Notes under the pieces: generated by a model | Told to the model about the DNA's origin: nothing | Database searches by the model: none | Seen by the model: the letters and a program-made list of their open reading frames with translations, nothing else | Assembly (NCBI GenBank): GCA_902470905.1 | Contig: CABRIC010000061.1 | Span: 1 to 9,945 of the forward strand | Source: an uncultured Collinsella sp. | Lineage (GTDB): Bacteria; Actinomycetota; Coriobacteriia; Coriobacteriales; Coriobacteriaceae | DNA length: 9,945 nucleotides | Reading direction: 5' to 3' | In this document: one piece after another, positions 1-6,255 of the stretch | Position numbering within the stretch: the first letter of the stretch is position 1 | Layout: each line of letters starts with the position of its first letter | Made by a program: the position numbers and the translations under genes

Positions 1-28
1 ATAAGAGACAGACAGTAATCTAATACTG

Positions 29-46
29 AACTTAATTAACTTAATT
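29..46. repeat. 9-bp perfect tandem repeat upstream of the LTA-synthase-like gene
   Basis: Two head-to-tail copies of AACTTAATT lie at 29-37 and 38-46, in the AT-rich leader just before the first gene. The junction creates the palindrome TTAATTAA (32-39). The surrounding 67 bases are much richer in A and T than the genes. The promoter of the gene probably lies here or further left, but I see no hexamer pair good enough to call. The repeat could be a regulator site or simply AT-rich promoter DNA. Confidence 0.5.
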
Positions 47-67
47 TGCTGTAACAGAGGAACGTCC

Positions 68-2221
68 ATGACCGAAGATATCCCCCTTGAAATCACTTCG
101 AGCGACATGGCCAATCTGCCCATATTCATCGCCGTCCTTATCGTGGCCACCGTCGTCGTGCGCGTGTATTTTTCAATCCAACACAATGAAAAGCCGCCCA
201 TTGCCCGCGTCTTTTGGTGCGCGACGCTCCTCATCCCGCTCGGCGTGGTAGCTGCATGGATTACGAATCAATTGCTCGTAAATGAGGACAGTTCCCTATG
301 GGTCCTTTCTTATTCGGCGCTCGGTGCTGCCGCCGTCATACTTCTTGTCGAGCCCTTGGTTTCGGGACTTATCGACCAAACCGATCTTGAGACGGGAACG
401 GTTGCCTGTATTTGCCGTGACATCCTTGTCATCGCCGCTGTTTCAGCGCTCTCGTTCGTTTCACTCGAAATTGCCTGCAACGAAACGTTCTATCACATTC
501 CCGCCAACTCATTCGGGTTTTCCGTCGGGCTGCTCGCGACGGTTCTGCTCTCCCTTTATCTGCTGGGACAGCGTCATGGAGGCGTCATGGCCCTCGTGCC
601 CGTCGTCTGTTGCATCCTTGGCATTGCCGAGCACTTCGTCATAACGTTTAAAGGCGAAGCCATCCTGCCAAGCGATATCTTGGCCCTTGGCACTGCAATG
701 GAAGTGAGCGAGGGATACGAGTTTACCTTTACCGCCGGAATCGTAACCTCTCTCGCCCTGCTGGAGATTTCCCTGGGGCTTCTTTCGCTTATCCGACCGC
801 GAAAGCTCCGTACGCCCACCCATGTCTTCCCCGCAATCGCCGCTAACCTCTGCGCTTTTCTGCTAGTGACCGTTGTGGGGCTCTCGGGCTTTTCCAGCAT
901 CGACTTGGAGCAGGCGCTGAATTTTGGATTTGACCGTTGGCAGCCCATCACCACGTATGCGTCTCAGGGTTTTATCACTTCGTTCACCGAAATGGTCAAC
1001 GAGTTGCCTATTGAGAGGCCCGAAGACTATACGCCCGATGAGGCGCAGAGCATCGAGCAGGAGCTCGCCGCCGCCTACGACAACACGTATGGCTCGAGCG
1101 AGCAGCGCGCGGCGGCCGTTGCCCAGTTCAATGAAATCAAGCCGACGATTGTTGCCGTCATGAACGAGAGTTTTAGCGACCTTTCGTGCTTTGAGCAGCT
1201 CCAGGCGGCCGGGTACACCGGCCCCGCATTCTACAACTCGCTTCCCGACACACTTGTTCGCGGCACCATGCTCGCTTCGGTCGCCGGTGGCGGAACGGCG
1301 AACTCCGAATTCGAATTTTTGACCGGAGCGACAACGGCCTTTGTCGGATTAGGCAAAATCCCCTATCAGCTGTATCAGATGAATGGCGTCAACAGCCTGG
1401 CAAAGGACCTTAAGGAGCTTGGGTATACCGCTACCGCTATGCACCCGCAAAACCCCGTCAACTACCATCGAGATAAAATCTATCAGCAGCTGGGCTTTGG
1501 AGACTTTCTTTCAATCGGCGATTTCGAAGGTGCGCCCTGTTACCATGCCGGCGTATGCGACTACGCCACCTACGACAAGATACTCGACCTGCTTAGAACC
1601 GACGAAGCCCCGCAGTTCATCTTTGACGTCACGATGCAAAATCACGGCGGCTACGACTATGGCACCGTTCCCGCCGAGGAGCTGACAAACTATTGGGTCG
1701 AGGGAGCCAGCGAGGGTGCCAATAGCGCGCTCAACACCTATCTTACCTGCATCAACGCATCCGACCGGGACCTCGAGTACTTTATCAACGAGCTCCGCAA
1801 TATCGGCAGACCGGTTGTCCTTGTCTTTTTTGGCGACCATCAGCCGAGCGCCGCAACGACTCTCAACGACGAGCTGTACCCTCAGGAAGATACGGCAAGC
1901 CACGCTTTCCGTATCTATCAGTCGACATATTTTGTCTGGGCTAACTATGAAATCGCCGGCAATACCGAGCTCAACGTCTACGACACCGTCGGGGCAAACG
2001 AGATTGCAGCCATTACCCTTAATAAGATTGGCGCCCCGCTCACCGACTATCAAAAGGCTCTGCTTGCAACAAGGTCAGATGTGCCCACCATCAATGTCGC
2101 CGGCTATCTCGGTGCCGACGGGCTGCGCTACGACTTGGAATCTGAAGACAGCCCATACACCTCGACGATCGACAAGCTGCAGCGCATGCAATACCTCGAG
2201 TTCGCCAGCAAAGTTCAGTAA
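68..2221 (+). CDS. LTA synthase family phosphoglycerol transferase (membrane sulfatase-fold protein)
   Basis: This 717-residue protein resembles lipoteichoic acid synthases and MdoB-type phosphoglycerol transferases. These move glycerol phosphate from phosphatidylglycerol onto an extracellular acceptor, using an alkaline-phosphatase fold and a divalent metal. The N-terminal part has about eight hydrophobic segments (roughly residues 15-35, 46-66, 77-99, 112-134, 147-167, 172-192, 221-242, 254-274). The extracellular domain follows from about 355. Key residues match the family: E367 in NESF, nucleophile T410 in GGGTANSEF, H459 in MHPQNP, YHRD just after it, H526 in QNHGG, and D590-H591 in FGDHQP. 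The ATG is preceded by AGAGGA at 56-61 with a 6-base gap, which supports this start. It appears monocistronic, since mrp has its own promoter. The family assignment is firm. The actual polymer or acceptor cannot be read from the sequence. Confidence 0.92.
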   Translation: MTEDIPLEITSSDMANLPIFIAVLIVATVVVRVYFSIQHNEKPPIARVFWCATLLIPLGVVAAWITNQLLVNEDSSLWVLSYSALGAAAVILLVEPLVSGLIDQTDLETGTVACICRDILVIAAVSALSFVSLEIACNETFYHIPANSFGFSVGLLATVLLSLYLLGQRHGGVMALVPVVCCILGIAEHFVITFKGEAILPSDILALGTAMEVSEGYEFTFTAGIVTSLALLEISLGLLSLIRPRKLRTPTHVFPAIAANLCAFLLVTVVGLSGFSSIDLEQALNFGFDRWQPITTYASQGFITSFTEMVNELPIERPEDYTPDEAQSIEQELAAAYDNTYGSSEQRAAAVAQFNEIKPTIVAVMNESFSDLSCFEQLQAAGYTGPAFYNSLPDTLVRGTMLASVAGGGTANSEFEFLTGATTAFVGLGKIPYQLYQMNGVNSLAKDLKELGYTATAMHPQNPVNYHRDKIYQQLGFGDFLSIGDFEGAPCYHAGVCDYATYDKILDLLRTDEAPQFIFDVTMQNHGGYDYGTVPAEELTNYWVEGASEGANSALNTYLTCINASDRDLEYFINELRNIGRPVVLVFFGDHQPSAATTLNDELYPQEDTASHAFRIYQSTYFVWANYEIAGNTELNVYDTVGANEIAAITLNKIGAPLTDYQKALLATRSDVPTINVAGYLGADGLRYDLESEDSPYTSTIDKLQRMQYLEFASKVQ

Positions 2222-2281
2222 GCCCACCCATTCGCTTGGGCCCATCGTATTGCAAGCACGTTCGGCCCAAATGCATCGCAA

Positions 2282-2311
2282 ATGACTCCCGCTCGCAAAC
2301 GAGGGTACAAT
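2282..2311 (+). promoter_or_regulatory. Probable sigma-70-type promoter of mrp
   Basis: A -10 element TACAAT (2306-2311, 5 of 6 consensus) lies 18 bases after a weaker -35 ATGACT (2282-2287, 4 of 6). Transcription would begin near 2318, giving a leader of about 50 bases before the mrp start at 2367. The in-frame upstream ATG at 2310 overlaps the -10 itself, so it cannot be the start for transcripts from this promoter. Confidence 0.6.
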
Positions 2312-2330
2312 GACGCTCGTGTCACATCGC

Positions 2331-2344
2331 GGGGCCCCGGCCCC
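2331..2344 (+). other. GC hairpin in the mrp leader
   Basis: GGGGC (2331-2335) can pair with GCCCC (2340-2344) around the loop CCCG. It sits about 13 bases after the predicted transcript start and 9 bases before the ribosome binding site AAAGGAG (2354-2360). No T-run follows, so it is not a terminator. It may be a small 5' stability hairpin, or just GC-rich chance sequence. Confidence 0.35.
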
Positions 2345-2366
2345 AACATATACAAAGGAGTCATAC

Positions 2367-3197
2367 ATGGGTTGCGAGCATGCACAGGCCGCCGGCGGAC
2401 AAACGTCGCCGTCGCAATTTGAGGAGAATACGCTGTCCGAGGTCAAACGCGTCATCGCCGTGCTTTCCGGCAAGGGCGGTGTCGGCAAGTCGTTTGTCAC
2501 CGGTGCCATCGCCACCGAGCTTGCCCGTCACGGCCACAAGGTCGGCGTCCTCGATGCCGACATCACCGGTCCCTCTATCCCCAAGATGTTCGGCATGAGC
2601 GGACGCCACGTCCATGCCCTTGGCAACCTCATGCTGCCCGAAATCTCCGAGCACGGCGTCAAGGTCATGAGCTCCAACCTTCTGCTCCAAAACGAGACCG
2701 ACCCCGTCCTTTGGCGTGGCCCGGTCATCGCAGGCGCCATCAGGCAATTCTGGAGCGAGACCTCGTGGGGCCCCATCGACTACCTGCTGGTCGATATGCC
2801 TCCGGGAACGGGCGACGTCGCGCTCACCGTTTTCCAATCGCTGCCCGTCGATGGCATCGTCATCGTCACGAGCCCGCAAGACTTGGTCTCGATGATCGTC
2901 GCCAAGGCAGTCAACATGGCCGAGAAGATGAACATCCCCATTCTGGGCGTTGTCGAGAACATGAGCTATATCGAGTGCCCCGACTGCGGCAAGAAGATCG
3001 AGGTCTTTGGTAAGAGCAAGCTCCCCGAAGTCGCCGAGCGCTACAACCTCGACATCTTGGGTCAGCTTCCCATCAATCCGTCACTCGCCGAGGCCTGCGA
3101 TAAGGGCGAGGTTGAGACCGCGCTGCCCGATGGCATGCTGCCCAAGGCCGTCTCTGCCGTCGAGGCCATCGCCCCGCACGAGACCGACGAGGCCTAA
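2367..3197 (+). CDS. mrp: Mrp/NBP35-family P-loop ATPase, Fe-S cluster carrier (ApbC-like)
   Basis: This 276-residue cytosolic ATPase belongs to the Mrp/ApbC group, which bind and pass on Fe-S clusters as dimers. The deviant Walker A GKGGVGKS is at residues 35-42, DADITGPS at 63-70, the WRGP motif at 116-119, DMPPGTGD at 143-150, and the dimer-bridging CPDC with C204 and C207. There is one cysteine near the N-terminus (C3) but no four-cysteine ferredoxin-like NBP35 motif. An ATG at 2310 is also in frame, but I chose 2367. The perfect AAAGGAG (2354-2360) is 6 bases upstream of 2367, and 2310 lies inside the -10 hexamer. The next gene begins directly after the stop codon, so mrp is the first gene of a two-gene operon. 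Family is certain. Specific client proteins are unknown. Confidence 0.95.
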   Translation: MGCEHAQAAGGQTSPSQFEENTLSEVKRVIAVLSGKGGVGKSFVTGAIATELARHGHKVGVLDADITGPSIPKMFGMSGRHVHALGNLMLPEISEHGVKVMSSNLLLQNETDPVLWRGPVIAGAIRQFWSETSWGPIDYLLVDMPPGTGDVALTVFQSLPVDGIVIVTSPQDLVSMIVAKAVNMAEKMNIPILGVVENMSYIECPDCGKKIEVFGKSKLPEVAERYNLDILGQLPINPSLAEACDKGEVETALPDGMLPKAVSAVEAIAPHETDEA

Positions 3198-4469
3198 GTG
3201 AACACGAGCGCCTTCTATGACGTCCTGGTAATCGGCGGCGGGGCCTCGGGTCTCGCCGCCGCCATCACGGCCGCACGCGCTGGCAAAAGCGTCTGCATCG
3301 TTGAGCGCGATGTCGCCTGCGGCCTTAAACTCCTTGCGACCGGCAACGGCCGTTGCAATCTCTCAAACGAATCGATTGATCCTCGGCGGTACAACCACCC
3401 CGCTTTCGTCGAATCCGTCATGGGCCCCCGGCCCGAACAAGAGCTTATGGGCTTCTTCTCCTCGCTGGGCATCATGACGACCTCCGAGGAAGGTCGACTG
3501 TATCCACGCTCCCTTCGTGCCGAATCGGTGCGCGACGCGCTTCTCAACGTCTGCGATTGTCTGGGAATCACTTTAATCTGCGGAGCCAATGTTGCCACGG
3601 CGCACAAAGATCCCGAGGGTTGGGCACTCCAAATAGACCGTCCAGCGCGGGCGCTCAAGGCAAAAAAGCACGACGACCGAAAATCGGAGCTCCGCTCGCT
3701 TCGGAAAGCGCTCGCCGATGTCCCTCGCAAGAACGAGGCCCTGCAGGCACATGCCGTAATTATCGCTACGGGCGGCAACCCCACCGGTATCGCCGATACG
3801 TTTAGCCTCCCCCTCACTTCGCTGCGCCCCATCCTCTGCCCCGTATCGGCAACGGTCGTCGGCGATCGGATGGCTCTCAAGACGCTGGATGGTCTACGCG
3901 TCCGTGCCCGCTTGACGCTCACCCGCAATCATGAGGAGCTCTGGTGCGAAGACGGCGAGGTGTTGTTCCGGACCTTCGGCATCTCAGGTGTCGCCGCCTT
4001 CAACCTCTCCCGACGCATCCAGCACGGCGACACGATCCTGCTCGACGTTTTCCCCGACCTCTCCAAAGACGAGCTGCTCGATATGCTCAGCCGACGCGTT
4101 GAACTGCTCGGCCGCTTTTCGCCCCACGACCCCCGCTGGCTCGATGGCATGCTCGCTCCGCAACTCTCCCACGTCGTCTGTACGGCGTTCGGGCAGTGCC
4201 ATCCAGGCTCCAACGATGTCATCCATCTGGTCTCCATCCTCAAGCACTTTAAACTGCTCGTCGAGGGAACGGCCGAGGAGCGCTCGGCGCAGGTCACGCG
4301 TGGTGGCGTATCTGTCGAGAGCATCTCAACACCCAGTCTACGCGCGCGCAGCGTTGTCGACGCCCCGCTTTACGTCTGCGGCGAAGCGCTCGACATCGAC
4401 GCCGATTGCGGAGGCTTTAACCTTGCGTGGGCATGGCTCTCGGGCATTCGCGCTGCAAGCAGCCTGTAG
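3198..4469 (+). CDS. HI0933/YhiN-family FAD-dependent oxidoreductase (BaiN-like)
   Basis: This 423-residue flavoprotein has the FAD-binding GGGASG at residues 13-18. The family signature ATGNGRCNLSN is at 47-57, a second nucleotide-binding ATGG at 190-193, FGISG at 260-264, and the C-terminal CGEALD...DCGGFNLAWAW at 394-413. Length is near the usual 400-420. Substrates of the family are unsettled. A relative named BaiN has been linked to bile-acid metabolism, but this sequence cannot support that for this protein. The GTG start follows the mrp TAA with no gap, and GAGG at 3189-3192 within mrp supplies a ribosome binding site 5 bases away, so translation is probably coupled. Residues about 148-183 form a strongly charged stretch between the GW segment and HAVIIATGG, where I expect a short connection. 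It keeps the frame. Confidence 0.93.
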   Translation: MNTSAFYDVLVIGGGASGLAAAITAARAGKSVCIVERDVACGLKLLATGNGRCNLSNESIDPRRYNHPAFVESVMGPRPEQELMGFFSSLGIMTTSEEGRLYPRSLRAESVRDALLNVCDCLGITLICGANVATAHKDPEGWALQIDRPARALKAKKHDDRKSELRSLRKALADVPRKNEALQAHAVIIATGGNPTGIADTFSLPLTSLRPILCPVSATVVGDRMALKTLDGLRVRARLTLTRNHEELWCEDGEVLFRTFGISGVAAFNLSRRIQHGDTILLDVFPDLSKDELLDMLSRRVELLGRFSPHDPRWLDGMLAPQLSHVVCTAFGQCHPGSNDVIHLVSILKHFKLLVEGTAEERSAQVTRGGVSVESISTPSLRARSVVDAPLYVCGEALDIDADCGGFNLAWAWLSGIRAASSL

Positions 4470-4479
4470 CCGCGCAGTC

Positions 4480-4485
4480 TATAAT
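4480..4485 (+). promoter_or_regulatory. Perfect -10 hexamer upstream of the COG2509 gene
   Basis: TATAAT at 4480-4485 begins 11 bases after the stop codon of the preceding gene. No good -35 is visible at 16-18 bases. The best partial match is CTGCAA at 4453-4458, which is too far (21 bases). Transcription would start near 4492, just before the hairpin at 4500-4523, giving a leader of about 58 bases. Confidence 0.5.
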
Positions 4486-4499
4486 CAAAAACGCATTCG

Positions 4500-4531
4500 G
4501 GCCGTCTGGGATACCGGACGGCCTCTTTCTT
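4500..4531 (+). terminator. Terminator-like hairpin between the two flavoprotein genes
   Basis: GGCCGTCTGG (4500-4509) pairs with CCGGACGGCC (4514-4523) over 10 bp with one G-U pair and the loop GATA. The T-rich tail TCTTTCTT (4524-4531) follows. It looks like an intrinsic terminator for the mrp-flavoprotein operon. It also lies downstream of the TATAAT at 4480 and upstream of the ribosome binding site of the next gene, so transcripts from that promoter must pass it. It may therefore act as an attenuator or a protective 5' hairpin. Confidence 0.75.
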
Positions 4532-4549
4532 GCCTCTAAGGAGACCTCG

Positions 4550-6190
4550 ATGATCGAAATCACCCAAGTCAATGCTTCGCTCGATGAAGCCGGCGATGAA
4601 AATGCCTGCCTCATTGTTGGCAAGCGAGTCGCCAAGCGCGTCCTACGTTGCAAGGACTCCGAGATTAAGTCCATCGAACTCCGCCGCAAGTCAATCGATG
4701 CTCGCAAAAAACGAGACGTCCATTTTATCCTGAGCTTTCGTGTTGAGCTGACTAGTCCCCACCTCGAGCGAGAAGCGGTCGACGGCGTTTCCGAGCGTGA
4801 CCGCTCGCGCGTACACGCGATAGAAGACGATGGGCCTTCATTCCCCTCCCCCGTCTCCGACGCACCTCAAGATCGCCCTGTCGTTGTCGGCGCCGGATGC
4901 GCTGGCCTTTTCGCTGCGCTTACGCTCGCCGAAGCAGGTCTTAAGCCCTTGCTCATCGAGCGCGGCGACCCGGCATTTCGCCGCTCGCATGCGATCGACC
5001 TCTTTCTAAAGGAGCGCATCCTCGATCCCGAGAGCAATATCCAGTTTGGCCTGGGCGGCGCGGGGACTTTCTCGGACGGCAAGCTCAATACAGGAACCAA
5101 AAATCCCGCCCATCGCCTTATCCTCGAAACCTTCGTCGAGGCGGGTGCGCCCCGCAATATTCTGTGGGATGCCAAGCCGCACATTGGCTCCGACATCCTT
5201 CCCACGGTTGTCACCGCTATATCCCAGCGCATCGAGCAGCTCGGAGGTGTCGTCCGTTATCGAACGAAGCTCGTCGATATTCGCATCGACGCGTCCGGCG
5301 CTATCACTGGTATTGATGCCCAATCGTCCCAAGACGCCACTTACGAGCCAATCGAGACAAAGCACCTCATCCTCGCCTGCGGCCATTCTGCTCGCGATAT
5401 TTTTGAGCTCCTTAAGGACCACAATGTGGCCCTCGCACAAAAGACCTTTGCCATGGGCGTTCGCATCGAGCATCCGCAGCGCGACATCGACCGAGCCCAA
5501 TATGGAGCCTCAGCGGGACATCCAGCGCTCGGGGCGGCCCCCTACAAACTTGTTGCCCATCTTCCCAACGGCCGTAGCGTGTTCTCGTTTTGCATGTGCC
5601 CCGGCGGACAGGTTGTTGCCGCCTCTTCAGAACCGTGCCATCTGTGCGTCAACGGGGCCAGTCTCAATGCCCGCGACGGACGCAACGCAAATGCCGCCCT
5701 GCTCGTTAACATCACACCTGAGGACCTTCCCAACGATGACCCGCTCGCCGGCATCGAGCTCCAGCGTGCCTGTGAGGCGGCCGCCTATCGCCTGGGCGGT
5801 TCCAACTGGAACGCACCGGCACAGCTCGTCGGAGATTTCCTCGCAGGACGCGCCAGCAAGGCGCCCGGAAAGGTAAAGCCCACCTATCCGTTCGGTGTGA
5901 CCTGGACGGCAATTGACGAAGCCCTGCCGCAGCATATCGTCGAGTCGCTCCGCCTGGGACTTCCCCTACTCGGAAAAAAGCTACGAGGCTACGACCGCCC
6001 CGATGCCGTTCTTACCGGCGTGGAGACTCGTTCGAGCTCACCGGTCACTGTCACCCGAGACCGAACGTGCCATGCCGTGTCGACCCCGGGCCTCTACCCT
6101 TGTGGTGAGGGAGCTGGATATGCTGGCGGCATCATGAGCGCGGCCACCGACGGCATCCGTTGTGCCGAAGCCCTGATCGCAGACCTCTAA
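4550..6190 (+). CDS. COG2509-type uncharacterised NAD(P)/FAD-dependent dehydrogenase
   Basis: This 546-residue flavoprotein has a small N-terminal domain (about 1-72) carrying the family motif SIDARKK at 48-54. An acidic, proline-containing linker follows (about 73-105), then the FAD domain starting with the GxGxxG glycines 114, 116 and 119. Other hallmarks are GLGGAGTFSDGKLNTG at 167-182, CMCPGG at 348-353 and CGEGAGYAGGI near the C-terminus (518-528). The family is widespread and its substrate is unknown. It is not closely related to the flavoprotein just upstream, despite the shared cofactor. The frame is open from 4427, but the start at 4550 is preferred. AAGGAG (4538-4543) sits 6 bases before it, and the longer form would overlap the previous gene and translate the terminator hairpin. 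Transcription is probably independent, from the TATAAT at 4480. Confidence 0.92.
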   Translation: MIEITQVNASLDEAGDENACLIVGKRVAKRVLRCKDSEIKSIELRRKSIDARKKRDVHFILSFRVELTSPHLEREAVDGVSERDRSRVHAIEDDGPSFPSPVSDAPQDRPVVVGAGCAGLFAALTLAEAGLKPLLIERGDPAFRRSHAIDLFLKERILDPESNIQFGLGGAGTFSDGKLNTGTKNPAHRLILETFVEAGAPRNILWDAKPHIGSDILPTVVTAISQRIEQLGGVVRYRTKLVDIRIDASGAITGIDAQSSQDATYEPIETKHLILACGHSARDIFELLKDHNVALAQKTFAMGVRIEHPQRDIDRAQYGASAGHPALGAAPYKLVAHLPNGRSVFSFCMCPGGQVVAASSEPCHLCVNGASLNARDGRNANAALLVNITPEDLPNDDPLAGIELQRACEAAAYRLGGSNWNAPAQLVGDFLAGRASKAPGKVKPTYPFGVTWTAIDEALPQHIVESLRLGLPLLGKKLRGYDRPDAVLTGVETRSSSPVTVTRDRTCHAVSTPGLYPCGEGAGYAGGIMSAATDGIRCAEALIADL

Positions 6191-6217
6191 CGCACGAATT
6201 CCAGCGCGCAAAAGACA

Positions 6218-6251
6218 CAGGCCCCGAGCTCCACAGGGAACTCGGGGCCTG
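6218..6251. terminator. Bidirectional intrinsic terminator between convergent genes
   Basis: CAGGCCCCGAG (6218-6228) pairs with CTCGGGGCCTG (6241-6251) over 11 bp. An inner TCC/GGA helix (6230-6232 with 6237-6239) follows one mismatch. On the minus strand the stem begins 4 bases after the uvrB stop and is followed by TGTCTTTTG, a usable T-run. On the plus strand it lies 27 bases after the flavoprotein stop and is followed by TTCGCTATTTCTT, a weaker tail. It most likely ends transcription from both sides. Confidence 0.88.
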
Positions 6252-6255
6252 TTCG

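Noticed and set aside
1511..2053. Antisense open frame of 180 codons under the LTA-synthase-like gene
   Set aside because: It covers the catalytic region of the real gene on the opposite strand and shows no independent coding evidence.
2222..2241. Possible terminator just after the LTA-synthase-like gene (GCCCA / TGGGC)
   Set aside because: It has only a 5-bp stem with a 10-base loop and no T-run. It is too weak to call.
3215..3928. Long open frame on the minus strand opposite the HI0933-family gene (237 codons)
   Set aside because: It lies wholly antisense to a well-supported gene, its product is low-complexity Arg/Ser-rich, and it has no recognisable motif. It is a by-product of GC-rich codon use.
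4427..4549. N-terminal extension of the COG2509 protein by 41 residues
   Set aside because: It would overlap the previous gene and run through the terminator hairpin, and a good RBS marks 4550 as the start.
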